A stretch of 64,000 nt of DNA from Byssochlamys sp. IMV 00236 (GCA_001931875.2 MSJH02000698.1:699075-763074); one strand, 5' to 3'; counted from the stretch's first letter, positions 1-11,775 are shown. Notes: a model not told the origin generated them from the letters alone. Numbers and translations: made by a program.

Positions 1-1127
1 TTTTATAAGTAAATTATTCTATTTTCCTTTTTTTTTATTATAATAATTAATTATTATTTTTAATAAGAAAAGATATTATTAAAATTAAAAATTATTTATA
101 ATTTTTTAACCTAATTTAAATAATAAAAAAATTGTTGAGAACACCTTGCCTATAGGTCACGTGATATATTACCTGCAGTCACAGTATAAATTAGAGCTTT
201 TAACTCTTAAGACCTTAGGAATAAGGGTTAATTTATCCGCTATAATACTATCGATATATAGCTTAGAATAACTTATCCAATAGAAGGTGCAGACCGTTCT
301 TCTCGCTAAGCAGTAAAGGGTAGTAATTATCTATCTAAAGACCAGTTTTTGGGCTTTCCGGTAAAGATTAAAATAGCTAAAGGTATACGAATAATTAGCG
401 TTAGGATTATCACTTACTATCTAGAGGCGCTAGGCGCAAGATATCGAGACCGCTGCTGAAATATAATGTAACTTTAGGTTCTTACATAAACCCTAGTTCG
501 TAAGGTAATAATTTCTACACCTAAGTGCAAGAGTCTATAAGCTCCGTAGCCCTTGTGGGTTGCTAGGCTCAACTACGTCTTAGGCGTACATAGTTATTGC
601 GGTCTTTTGGTGCAGTGGTACCTGGAATCCAGGGCATGTGATATAACTGGACTGTTTGCTGCCTAGTGTGCAGTAATCGGTCTCGTGGAAGCCTTCGCGA
701 GGAGGTTACCAGCCGATTGTCCTATTGTTAGTACACTCCTCGCTGTTTTCCCTTTTTCGGTTCCATTATAAAAGGAGCCATAAGAGACAAAAAAGAGAGG
801 TACCAGTTTCTATTCCATTAAGCACCTAGTCTCTATAGAAACCGGAGTCCTTACTAACTAACACCCGCTGAAATATCTAGATACGCAGATAGTTAGTTTC
901 CTGTGTTCCTAGACTGGACTAGTAAAAAAAGTATATCGGTAGGCACTGCTCGCAAGCACGGGTATTTAGGCGCATTGGAGCCCTCCCGGATAATATATCA
1001 TTTCTTTCTTCTTTAACAATACACAAGCTCATTTCGATACACTACAAAAGCTACAAGTCCTCTTTTTATACACTTTCTGCGTACGGTTTTACTTTCCCCG
1101 CCTTATCGTCCCAGGAGAGATACAATC
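1..1127. other. AT-rich edge and upstream region without a recognised gene
   Basis: The first ~130 bases are almost pure A/T and resemble the decayed repeat block at the other end of the window. From ~130 to 1000 the composition is mixed and stop-rich in all frames; I recognise no protein or RNA gene. A TATAAAA-like box lies at about 767-773 and a second weaker TATA-like stretch at about 1062-1070, the latter better placed for the secreted-protein gene that begins at 1128. Confidence 0.5.
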
Positions 1128-1539
1128 ATGCATCTTATAAGTTTAATGCTCATGCTCACTGCGGGTTTGGCCAGTATGCCTATTATTGCTGCTTATCCAA
1201 CAAACAACTTTACCAGTAAGTAGATTCTCCACATTTTAGCTTTCTACTAGCATCCATCTCCTGGATTATCAACACTAACACTTCCTGTTCTCTCTCTCCC
1301 CCTTAGTACGAGCAGACGATGCGAGCGAGCAATCCTGGCCCAACGAGCAAGCTCCACCTCAGGCCAACCCACCCGGGCTAGATGACTGTTACTGGGACGG
1401 CCACTGGCCGTTCTGCATGTCCAAGTGCGGTCACGGATACAAGAAAGTGAAGCAGGATGAGTGTGGAGATGGTCACTGCTGCTGGCTCGGCAAAAAGACT
1501 CTTTGCTGTATTATTCCACCTGGGTCAGCCGCAGAATAA
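1128..1539 (+). CDS. small secreted cysteine-rich protein (106 aa, two exons)
   Basis: Two exons, 1128-1215 and 1307-1539, join across a 91-bp intron (GTAAGT...TTAG) into a 106-residue protein. Residues 1-22 form a hydrophobic signal peptide (MHLISLMLML, then GLASMPIIAA). A Pro/Gln/Asn-rich linker follows, then a compact C-terminal module (residues ~57-99) with eight cysteines spaced C-x8-C-x3-C-x11-C-x4-CC-x7-CC. The module has aromatic and glycine signposts DDCYWDG, GDGHCCW and LCC. All eight cysteines are in exon 2, downstream of the predicted cleavage site, so four disulfides in a secreted protein are likely. The start is the first ATG with a signal peptide; an unspliced reading breaks the frame, which hides the gene. 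Function is not recognised: possibly a defence/antimicrobial-like peptide, an effector-like protein or a cell-wall-associated protein. The nearest neighbour is the assembly gap ~340 bp downstream. Confidence 0.75.
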
Positions 1540-1875
1540 AACAGTACCCTATCTCAGGCTGAATAGAGAGCCCTACACGCTTCACGGTTACTTGCACTAT
1601 TGCATATTGCATATCTATAATGTTGCGCTAGCGCTCAATAATATATTACTATCGAATAGTCGTGCTATCACGCTATTTGATAAACTTATACTATACGGAG
1701 TTAAATAACACACTGGCATTTGTCCCAAACTATCCTCTGGGTAATACTCTTGAAGCAATATGGAAACTAGCGGAATCAACAGAGTGCCTAACTGCTTGAG
1801 CAGGCGGGTTACGTACATAGGGGGGCAAAAGAATCTACCATAGGATTCGTTTTTTTTTTTTTTTTTTTTTTTTTT

Positions 1876-1902
1876 NNNNNNNNNNNNNNNNNNNNNNNNN
1901 NN
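1876..1902. other. assembly gap (27 N)
   Basis: Twenty-seven undetermined bases directly after a homopolymer of 26 T. The true length of the poly-T and of the missing sequence is unknown. Confidence 0.98.
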
Positions 1903-1940
1903 AATCTTTGGACGGAACCTTATTTGTTTCAGCACTCAAG

Positions 1941-1959
1941 GTAGGTACCTACCTAGGTA
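1941..1959. repeat. overlapping palindromes GTAGGTACCTAC / TACCTAGGTA
   Basis: Two perfect palindromes overlap: GTAGGTACCTAC at 1941-1952 and TACCTAGGTA at 1950-1959. The second recurs at 2446-2457 (as CTACCTAGGTAG), at 2527-2536 and at 11232-11247. Confidence 0.8.
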
Positions 1960-2445
1960 TCTTCCACCCTGGCACTCTCTTTTACTATTTACGTCGTAAC
2001 TTTGCCCGTTTAAGGTCTTGGGAAGAGTGAGGTTGAGGATCGCAAATTGAGTTCCGGATGAAAAACTCTCTCCAAGGGTATGTTTCTGCGGCTTCAAGTA
2101 TCACAGGAGACATACATACAGACTCAGTATGGCTCTGAGGACCAATTATTAACACCAACCTTTATACGAATTAGTTATAGAAGGACACCAAAGAATCCAA
2201 TAGATTAACAATTGACAATAATAATAGTATACCTAACAATAAGCACTAGAGACCAACTAATAGAGGCCAGTGACACAAGCTAACTATGTCAAGTTATTAT
2301 TATTTACAAAGGATCACAAATTAGGGCGAAATACTATAAACAAGGAAGGATCAAATAAGGGTTATTGAAATGCACTTATATGTGAATAAGAAGGCTTCAA
2401 TTTAGGGTTAAACGAACGAGCTAGATATGCTTATTGAATAGGTTT

Positions 2446-2457
2446 CTACCTAGGTAG
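2446..2457. repeat. palindrome CTACCTAGGTAG
   Basis: Perfect 12-bp palindrome containing the TACCTAGGTA core found four times in the gene island. Confidence 0.8.
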
Positions 2458-2526
2458 ATGAAGCAGACTAGGCTAAGCTAAGTCCCGGATAGCTTTAGAT
2501 TTTCCTATCTAGGACAAAGATTAAGC

Positions 2527-2536
2527 TACCTAGGTA
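2527..2536. repeat. palindrome TACCTAGGTA
   Basis: Perfect 10-bp palindrome, 70 bp from the previous copy and 27 bp before the dispersed repeat at 2563. Confidence 0.8.
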
Positions 2537-2562
2537 AATAATTGCTAGTTCAAGGGGGTGTA

Positions 2563-2598
2563 TCGGCACATAAAGCAAATACCAGGTAATCTGCCAAT
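2563..2598 (+). repeat. dispersed short repeat, diverged copy
   Basis: A 36-bp stretch matching 40941-40976 in the same orientation at 31 of 36 positions. All five differences read C to T or G to A in this copy and fall in CpA, CpG or TpG context, as RIP would produce. No homology was seen beyond the core on either side. Confidence 0.6.
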
Positions 2599-3208
2599 GG
2601 AATACTATTGCGAACGTGAATTCTTCGATATGTTCTAGGAGGTCAATAAAAATAGCCATGAGACATGAAGCATCTAAGCTAGTATGCATACGAACTGCCT
2701 TTTGAAAAGACGAGCAAGAATTGCTAGCTACTCGCTCAAGTGAGGATAGAAACAACCGAAGTAACCGAAAAAAAAGGTCATGGAGCAACACAACGATTTC
2801 GGCTGGAATAGAGTAAGGGGTTGGATGAATATTTTCAGAAGCGGGTTGCACTTCGAAAGAATTAAGACAGTGTATGTATGTGTGTATGTATGCTTGGTCC
2901 GCAAGGAAGCGACTGCAGGGGCTTCGAAAATGAGAAGAGACAAAAGGCTATCGTAAAAAAGGAAATGCAGATCGTAAACACCCAGGACTAGTCAATACTG
3001 ACGGGAATGTAGACATGACCAATATCCGCAACGCTTGCTCGGTCGGTTTAATGTACACGACAAGAGACCATAAAAAAGACAAATTTGCAGGATTAGAGAG
3101 CTGCGTGGATCGAATCCGATCGAGATCAAGAGGGAAAGGCGGGTGGAGAATCAGGTCTCATAAGAGCGCTTCTTTGCGTAACCACACAGTATCCGCAGAC
3201 GAAGTAGC

Positions 3209-6200
3209 TTAGAGTCTGAGTCCATCCAAGATTCTCTTGGCCATTTCTCTGTACTGCCACATGCCACCTGATACCTTCTTGAACTGGATGCCATGCAGCG
3301 AGAACAGGGGAACCTTGACGATAAGGATCTCGAATCGAAGAATCAAGTTCTCTCCAGTATCGCTCGTCACTCGTGTTGTAGTCTCGCCGACAACGCGCTC
3401 ACCCACAACGACGTTGTGGTCTCGAGGCGCGACGTCGTCATCAGACCCATCAGAGTTACTCACAAAGCTTTCATCCGGTGCTCCATGCGATCTGCGTGGA
3501 GTCCTGATGGATCGCCGTGGCTCTTCTTCGTAGCTGCGCAGTCCACCGAAACTGATGCGACGGCGGTTGCTGGAGACCTGGCCTTGTCGATCCGGGCTTG
3601 GAGGTCCAGTGTCCACAACACGCTCCAGGTCAATGCTGGGGGCATGACGGCAACTGAACCCTCCTTTGATCTCGACATACTCCACCCCAAGCTGCTTGAG
3701 CACTCGGATGATATCCGCACGGATGAAGGATAGTGGCTTGCTGCTGGTCGTAGACACGCTAAACAGACCCTTCAGAAACACGGGCTTGGACAGGTCTTCG
3801 CCGTCATTCGCGCTCTCTAGGGCATTACCTGCCCCAGAAAGCTCGGCATCGGTCTCCTCAGGGACATTAGCTTCCCGAGCCTCTTCACGTCTAGCTCGCC
3901 TGGCCTGTATACTTTCGCGTCTGGCATGGCCGAGTGACTTCGTTCTGCCAGTGTGCGTGCGGGTTCTCGGCTCCTGGGGGGGCCGCTGATCGCTGGGCTT
4001 AGCTTTCTGACCGTTTACACTAGAATGATCAGAGCCACTGGTAAGAGGAGGTTCGTTCGCAGATGTGTTGATAGGGTCCGGAGGCGCTCTGCGCGTACCC
4101 CGACGGGGTCGGTAATCTGCTGAGTTAACACTGGCGGATCTTTCGAGGAACTTGCTGGAGCGCGAAGCTGGATCCCCAGATGCTGCCGTCCTAAGGAGAT
4201 CTTGATGCTGCGGTTGACTACCGGCGTTATGTATGGTGGTCGGGGACGGTTCCGCTCGCCTGGTTCTTCTGACACTGAAACCTCTGTTAGGCGGAGAAGC
4301 CAGATCCGCGGGAGCCTGAACATTCAGGGTCGCTCCATGCGGAGCACTAATCTTCTCTTTGTCAAGATCGCGACTGCCCTTGACACGCCTTGTGCTTAGG
4401 CGCCTCAAGATACCCGCTGCCGTGCTCTCTTTCCTGACGGGGGTCTCTGGCTGGGGCGTCACAATGGCAGGAGATGGCGGCACAGCGTTGTCGATGCGCA
4501 TCTTGTTGACACTTTCTTCGAGTTCGCTATCTCCGTGGGTCCTAGCACGAGGGCGAGCCCGCCTGCCCGTGTCCTTTTCACCAGGGATCTCATATTGGTT
4601 TGTGTGTGCGGCTTCTGGCGCCGCTAGGTCAGGCATTCTCATAATTGGTTCACTAGCACCGTGGGTAAGGCTAGAAGCGCCAGGGTTGGATTCTGCCCGT
4701 TCCTTTTCCAGCTTCTCTTTGGCCAGATAATAGACCGATATCAATGGGCTATAAGCGTTGAGGGGATCGTTTCCCAGCTGTACAGCTTCAACGGAAGGCG
4801 TAGAGAGAGTATCCCTGCTGGCGGAGTTCCGACGCTTGTAAAAATCGAACATGCCTCTCTTCTTCTCATTTGTAGGGTTCGCAGTCGCCTGTTCTCGGAG
4901 ATTGGTCTTGACGGCATGTTGGTACTCCTCGGATTCAATGACCTTGGTTAGCTGGGCGGTGATGTACTCTGGCGAACCGAATTCGAAGCCTGTCATCTTC
5001 TCGATGACCTCGGGATCTAGGGGCAGCGAGAGCGGCTCGCGGTAGGGCAGATAGTTCTCTGGAGGGCCACTGTAGCCCTTGGTCATCCAGGGATGGTTCA
5101 TGATCTCGGCCAAACTCGCTCGTTGCTTGGGATCAGTAACCAGCATGCGCGAAATGATATGGCGGCACTCTACACTGCATTAGCGATAGTCCATCTAGAC
5201 TAGGAGTAAAAGAAAAAATAGATGACGAACCCGTTGTGAGCCCCTGCGGGTATTCCACCACTCCCTTCTTGATCTTCGCGTGTAGCTGCGGCATACTCTG
5301 GTCGTCGAATGGGACCTTGCCGCAGACCAAGACATATAGAACAATACCGAAACTCCACACATCCACCTCCGGTCCAGTATATTGCCTGGCCTGGAGCAGC
5401 TCCGGGGCTGCGAAGTACAGACTACCGCAAAACGTCTTCAGATGGCCTTTTGGGGAAAACAGGTTGCTGAGACCGAAGTCGATGATCTTGATGTCGCCAG
5501 TCTTGCTGATCAGGATGTTCTCGATCTTAAGATCACGGTGCACGATACTGTTCCGGTGACAGTAGTCCAGGGCGCTCGCAATCTGACGGGCGAATTTGCG
5601 CGCTTGCTTCTCCTTTAGCTTTCCATGGGAGATGATATAGTCCAACATCTGGCCCCCGTTGACATATTCGAACAACATGTACCAGTGATACGTCGTTCGC
5701 ACCACGTCGCGCATTCCGCAGATGTATGGATGGTTGACCAGGCTCACAATGGCCGCTTCTCTCGCGGTGCGAATTTCCTTGGACCGATCCGACCTTTCTG
5801 TATCACGGCCGCTGCGATGTTCTTCTGCCGCCTGTCTGGGGACAATCTTAATGGCCACCTATCGTTTGCGCGTCGCATCGTTAGTCCCCGGGATCAATAG
5901 GAAAGAGCATCATCACCCTGGTCGAGAGAGAGAGAAAAAAGAAGAAAAAGAAAAGAAAAAGAAAAAGAGTTCCACAACTCACCTGCTCTCCGGTCTCCAT
6001 GTTCTTTGCGATTTTGACCTTCCCCATGCTTCCAGCCCCGATAGTCTTTCCCAGAGCCCAGTGGCCCGTGGGGGTCGTAATGGTCGTTCGACGCCTCGGC
6101 TGGGTGGCATTGGCGGGGACTGGAGGAGCGGATGGCATCGCAGCCTCAGTTGCTACGGGGCCAGCCGCAGCCATGTCGACACTTTTGCGCGGATAGCTCT

Positions 6201-6570
6201 GTCGAGAGGAGTTTCTGTGATGAGATCCGTTCCGGTAGACACTCGGAGGCCGCTCTTGGGAGCGGTCCCTGGAAGGATCACGGCGGGACGACGGAGGACG
6301 AGCAACGTTGGAGGTCTCGAAATCCCGACGAGCTACGTTGTCGAGAGCCGCAGGGTCCGCGGCGGAGCGACGGTCATAGGAACCCGACCGCGAGTTCGAG
6401 CGATGGTGATGTGAAGTGGTGTAGGATGGCGGCGGCCTGGTAGCCACGCTTCGAGTGCGGTGGGGAAGATCTGAGGAGGGTGGAGGATGGTGATGATGCG
6501 AGTGGGAGCGGGAAGACGTGGAGTGGCTGCGAACGACCGCCGGCGACGGAGAGGATGCAGCCGTGGACAT
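3209..6570 (-). CDS. kin1: Kin1/PAR-1 (MARK) family serine/threonine protein kinase
   Basis: Three exons on the minus strand (6570-5983, 5858-5231, 5169-3209) encode 1058 residues, the usual size for fungal Kin1. The first ~165 residues are disordered and rich in Ser, Arg, His and Pro. The kinase domain starts at ~169 with the P-loop GAGSMGKV, the catalytic lysine in VAIK (~200), HRDLKIEN with Asp ~305, DFG Asp ~323 and the activation segment [10 protein letters not shown]. It continues across intron 2 to end near HPWM. A long Ser/Arg-rich spacer leads to a C-terminal kinase-associated KA1 domain ending in [17 protein letters not shown]. Known family role: membrane-associated control of polarity, septation and exocytosis, with KA1 binding acidic lipids. 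Intron 1 carries a ~55-nt pyrimidine tract just after its donor. Intron 2 uses the less common donor GTTCGT with a good branch site (GCTAATG). The start is the first ATG after an in-frame stop at 6637-6639. Confidence 0.93.
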
Positions 6571-8027
6571 CACGATCAAGCACGGCGTTGTTGTCCCAGC
6601 GGAGACGTTGAGCTTTGGATCACGCCGTTGGTTGAGCTATGGCGCTTGGGGGATCGATCGGGGCTCGAGAGAGAGCCAGGAGGGACGATGGACAACGACC
6701 GGTCGGGCGCGACGGCGGGGAAGAAGGAGGGAGAGAGGCTTGCTGGCCGAGGGAGTTAAGTTATTATTAGTTAGCAGACGGCGGCTGCGAACTGCTGGCG
6801 ATGCTGGGAGATGCTGTGAATAAGGGCCTGTCAGCAGCAGCAGCAGCAGCAGTAGTCTAGCTAGCAGGAGACTCCCTCTGGTGAACAGATGCCCTGCAAT
6901 AATGAGAGAATGGCCCGAAGGTTGACCGGAGGGAGAAGATGGCTGGAGATGGAGACGGAGATGAAGATGGAGATGGAGATGGCTGGTGCTCACAGTAGTA
7001 ACTAATCAGTTAACTAAACGGAGGCCGCAAACAGGCCCGTTTGCCGTAATTATAAATTATTACCCACTGCAGAACTGCGGAACTCCTCGCAGCTTGTCGA
7101 TCCAGCGAGGGACAACGGGGTCTGGGGCGGGTTCCTGAAGGCGCTAAGGGGGAGGGAATAAATAATTACGAATGGAGATTTAATTAATTGGATTCCTTGG
7201 GAGCGTTGCTGAGGCTGGGGAAGAAAAGCAATCGTCAACCAGGGTCCAGGAAGCGAGAGAGTAACTCTAGCGGAGAAACAAAACAGGATTCAGCAAAGAA
7301 GCCAAAACAAAAAGAAAAAAGAACAGGAGCATCGATCAATCAGATAATTGATTATTAGTTAGACAGTAGAAGAATATGCCAGCTTTTTATCTGTTCTCAA
7401 CCGTCCCAGATTGGGCTGGACAATGGATCAGCTGCCCTGAGGAAATAAAATAATAATAATACTTGACTCGACTCTACTACTCTGAGCAATGGGAACTAAT
7501 CACTAATAACTAATTAACTAATTAATTAACTAACTACCTACTCAAGAAAGAAGCCAAAGACAGAAACGAAATATCCAGGTGCGTTGCCACATGAGCCGGC
7601 CCCGTGGCGGTGCATTTCTCTCCTCTTGGACTCTCTTGGACTCTCTTGGTCCGCTCCGACGTCAGCATCTCAACCGGCCAACTCCCCTGACAGTGCCAGT
7701 TGACCACCTTAGCCCCGAACTGACTGCTCTTCTCGATCCCTGCCCCAGATCCCTCCTGATTACCGACAGCTCCAGAGATCTGGGGATCGCCTCCGCCTGA
7801 CTTGACGGAGCGGGCCTTCTCCCGTGCATTCGAGCGTTTCAATCGCGCCAACGAAACCAGACCACTTACCGTGCCCGGAGGACACACCTGCTGTCCACTG
7901 CTGGTTCTGAGGCATCAGAAACAAAAAGGTCACTGTGACCGTCGATCAAGAGTGGTTTCCCAAATACAGACTTAGGGAACCGACATTCCGCATATCGAAC
8001 CCGCGACGCCTTCGGTCATGTGCCATC
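6571..8027. promoter_or_regulatory. divergent intergenic region between kin1 and the G-patch gene
   Basis: A 1.46-kb region upstream of both divergent genes. It holds a (CAG)7 run at 6832-6852, a degenerate GGAGAT-type repeat at about 6936-6982, a TAAT/TTAA-rich stretch at 7490-7545 and short tandem GGACTCTCTT units at about 7627-7650. These could be parts of long 5' leaders. A minus-strand open frame at 7534-7887 lacks a recognisable domain and I do not call it. Confidence 0.5.
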
Positions 8028-10270
8028 ATGGCAACCAAGAGATCTCGAGCGGCCTTTGAGGCAGATCTCCAGGCAAAGCAATCTCCCTACGCATTCTACG
8101 GCACCCCACTGCCGCCGCTCGATCCCGACGTGCGCGACGATGGATCCTACGTGCCCGTATGGAAGCAGGAAGTGACGGATGACCGGGGAAGGAAACGTCT
8201 CCATGGCGCCTTCACCGGTGGTTTCAGCGCCGGGTGAGCTCACGATTCACAGAGGGCTCGGGACAGCAGACTAAATGTGGACCGTCTAGGTATTTCAACA
8301 CGGTAGGCTCCAAGGAGGGATGGACGCCTGCCACCTTCGTCTCCTCGCGGCAGAACCGCGCCAAGGACTCCAAGCAGCACATCCAGCAGCGGCCCGAGGA
8401 TTTTATGGATGAGGAGGATCTCCGGGAACTGGAGGAATCGAGACAGCTGCAGACCGCGGAGGGCTTCGCAGGTTTTGGATCGACGGAACTGGACCCCACC
8501 CGCCGGGGCGGTCTCATGGACATCCTCAAGACGACGGGAGAAACGATGGGCGTCAAGTTGCTGAAGAAGATGGGCTGGAGAGAGGGCCAGGGGATCGGGC
8601 CAAGAGTACGCCGGAAAGCCAACCTGGGAGACGAGGACGGCGGCCCAGAGACGGAGCAGGAATTCCATTACTTTGCGCCGGACAACCCGCCCATGGTTGC
8701 TTTCGTCACGAAGACGGACCATAAAGGCCTAGGTTTCGAGGGAGGGCCTCGCTTAGACTCAGGGTTGTTGAAGTCTCACGATGCTGCGGATGAATCGGAC
8801 GAAGACGATCCATTTCATGCTCGACGTCTAGCCCTCAACGGAAGGTCAAAGGAGAAGAAGAAAGAGCCCAGGCGGGGCGGATTTGGCGTGGGAGTCTTGA
8901 ATGATACGGGTTCTGATGAAGATGATCCTTACTCGATGGGCCCGCAGATCTCCTATAACAGGACTATTGGGGGGGATAAGAAAAAGAAGAAAGGTTTGAA
9001 GGCTGACAGCAAGCCTGCCATAACGTCCGCGAATCCCCTTGTCAGCACGAAGCCCGTCTTCATCTCCAAAAAAGCGACCACTGCGAAGAAAGCGTCCGGC
9101 TTTCGAAAATGCCACGACGGCCGTCTCCCTCTTGAGGGATTCCTCCTGGCTCAGGCAATGTCCAGTCTGTCTCTCTCACATGAGAAGAAATACGCCCCCC
9201 CTGAGATTCCTAAAGATTGGAAATCCTCCAAAGCACCCTTTGCAAAAACAGCTACAACCGACTACGTTTCGACCGCAGAAGCCGCCAAAGCATCTACATT
9301 GGACCCCACTTCGAGAGCCGCAATACTGGGCGAAGCTCAGCTACCTGGCAAGTCCATCTTCGACTGGATGACGCCTGAGGCTCGAGAGCGGATTGTAAAA
9401 TTGACAGGGAAAACCGATCTACCACCCGCCCTTGGAGAGAAGGCACCCAAGGGATTTGAGCCTTCTGAGGCACAGAGGCGGAAGGACCTCTGGGATCTGG
9501 TTCCGAAGTTGGACAAGGAGGTCGCCGTGCAGGCTCTCAACCGGGCCGTCGGCGGTTGGATGCCCTACTCTGAAGATGAAGCAAAGAGGGCGCGCTATCG
9601 AGCGTTTCTCGAGCTGCGCGCCGGTCTGCACGACAGTCTTCCGGACCGGACTCCCGGTGTAACGATTGATGACTGGGCTACCGAGCTTCGAGAGTTCTCG
9701 CGGGCAGCAGAAGTATTCAAGCCCGTGTCAGGGTTGATGGCATCAAGATTCACGTCGGCCCGCTCCGACCCCAGAGGCACATCGGATTCGACTGGGGCAT
9801 CCGATGCAGATTCGTTACTCAGCAGGCCAGCAGCCAAGCCGGAGGACCCTGCGGAAGCAGCCGCGAAGATTGGCATGTTTGGGCCGATGACGCGAAGCAC
9901 GCTATCGTTCTATCCATCTCGTCTGCTCTGCAAGAGGTTCAACGTGAAGCCGCCAGCCCATGTACAGGTCGATCCGGGCGAGTTCCCCGGAGAACGAGAC
10001 GTCTCCGCTGGTGGTCGCTTCCAGTCAGCAGGATACCAAGCGCCTACAGGCACCAAAGAACTGGTTTCCAAAGACGTGATGAACCAGCTCATGCTAGAAG
10101 CTGGCGGTGGCAACCGCCTCGTGTCTGAGGCTGAGCCGTCCACGCAAGCACCACCGCGCCAGCCGGTTATCGTCGAGCCCGAGCGTAACGACGCTCTGGA
10201 AGCCGAACGACCTGGCGAAGCTGTCTTCAAAGCGATCTTTGGCAGCGACGACGAAGATGAGGAAGAATGA
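8028..10270 (+). CDS. G-patch domain protein, GPATCH1 type (pre-mRNA splicing factor)
   Basis: Two exons, 8028-8233 and 8290-10270, are separated by a 56-bp intron (GTGAGC...CTAG) and encode 728 residues. The N-terminus holds the region conserved in GPATCH1/TGH proteins: [22 protein letters not shown] and, across the splice, [20 protein letters not shown]. The G-patch (~150-175) reads [19 protein letters not shown]. Further family landmarks are [24 protein letters not shown] and [24 protein letters not shown]. The C-terminus is acidic (GSDDEDEEE). GPATCH1 proteins are known late spliceosome components and G-patches activate DEAH helicases; that role is inferred here. The ATG at 8028 is chosen because it precedes the conserved start and the upstream in-frame extension has no ATG. 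Confidence 0.93.
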
Positions 10271-11231
10271 GTTTCATCGTGTCAGATCAATGTATAGATT
10301 TAAATCAAGATATGATTCACAAGATCTTGAATATCATTAAACCCAACCCACAAAAGTCCATGCAATGGTCTAGAATAAACTATGGTAATACATGTTACCC
10401 ACTTTTACCATGCCGGTCTATTCCGCATGCGACAAATTAGTCGACCATGACGATGTCAGCAATGACTGAGATCATATTATGTCGAGAGCTATTATATCTT
10501 TCAGGGCATGGACAGGGGTGATTATCACTGAGAGACCCGTTATAATTCTTTATGACGAGATACGGTTGTCGAGACTTCCATAGAGTAGTAGACCGGTGTC
10601 CCAACCACGCGGTTCAATTGAATTCAGGTCTATAGGATAGTTCGATCGAAATACCAAGATAGGAAAACAAAACATATCGATATTAATCCTATCATTATTA
10701 TTTTCTACCGTTTTATCTAGTATTCAAATTTCACGTAGCCCGTTCTATATTGAACGTGGCACAAATAACCTCGAACAACTCCTTGCAGAGACCGCGATCT
10801 GGCTCTCGGCTCCTACTATCGCCCAGGATGATCTGCCGGATCGAAGGCGGGGGAGGGGAATCAATAGATCTTCTCCTTGCAATAATCACAAGATGAAAGC
10901 GTTTCGCTAACGGTCTCTACTGACTAGGCAGTACTAAGTAACTGTAACTAAGTATCGAACCAGTCTACTCTAGACCTCCCGCTCAGATCGCTGCCCTCGA
11001 GTAATTTAATACTTGATCACTAAGGGAGGGGTAAAAGGGAGAAGAATGACAAATTGACAAGGGGGTGTTGATCTCGACCTATCTATCTCCTAATAATGCA
11101 TTCAAGGTGGACATTTGTGTGTATGGACAGGAAATAGTAATACTGTAATAATAACCCTCGCAGGCTGGATCTTTCCCAGAGCGTTGTCGTACAGGTCTGG
11201 ATAGGCGATTGTAGGTAGGTCGCGGTAGTTG

Positions 11232-11247
11232 ACTTACCTAGGTAAGT
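11232..11247. repeat. 16-bp palindrome ACTTACCTAGGTAAGT
   Basis: Perfect palindrome containing the TACCTAGGTA core also seen at 1950, 2447 and 2527. Confidence 0.8.
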
Positions 11248-11749
11248 TAAGTACAGTGGTAAGTAACTAACTATACTCCGTACTCTTACTGAATTTAGTT
11301 ATCTTAGTACAGTCAATAATGGGTCGAGTGGAGAAGGGAAAAAGACAGCTGCCTTAGTTGGAAGATGTACTGGAAGCCACTGGAGGGCGAGAATAACTAG
11401 TTAGACTGTGATCCAAGGGACAGCATCGAGTTGATCCCGGATAGAGATATTGGCCTTGTTGATGATATCTTCCTTGGTGGAAACAGACAGAAATCACAGA
11501 CGATAAGAAAAAACACATCACGCTGTCGTGGACAAAGTGGGTTTCCGACTCTATCAAGCTTTTTCTGACTCTGTTCTGACGTTTTGGCGCCGAACGGGTC
11601 TCGCCGGCATCCCGGCCTGAGGACGAACTGCCTGGAAGGAGTTCCTGGACGGCTTTTTCGGGATCGAAGAGGATAATAATGGACTAGCAAGCAGTTCATA
11701 TCTATGTGAAACGGAGAGACCATCAGCCTATCCACCTTGGGATGTTCTG

Positions 11750-11775
11750 CTTCTTCTTCTTCTTCTTCTTCTTCT
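11750..11775. repeat. CTT microsatellite
   Basis: About eight CTT/TTC units, merging into a wider pyrimidine-rich tract upstream of the gene at 12125. Confidence 0.8.

Larger units (their letters stand above)
1540..3208. other. gene-free region with assembly gap and palindromic motifs
   Basis: Contains a 26-T run (1850-1875) that runs straight into 27 undetermined bases, three TACCTAGGTA-type palindromes, and one copy of a short dispersed repeat (2563-2598). Open frames here are short, cysteine- or Leu-rich by chance and show no recognisable domain. It is the downstream flank of both the secreted-protein gene and the Kin1 gene (convergent ends). Confidence 0.5.

Noticed and set aside
2495..2943. 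Minus-strand frames near the left dispersed repeat
   Set aside because: Resemble no family; composition fits decayed sequence rather than coding DNA.
3237..6823. Several plus-strand open frames opposite the Kin1 gene
   Set aside because: They mirror a GC-rich coding exon, lack domains, and the minus strand is an unmistakable kinase.
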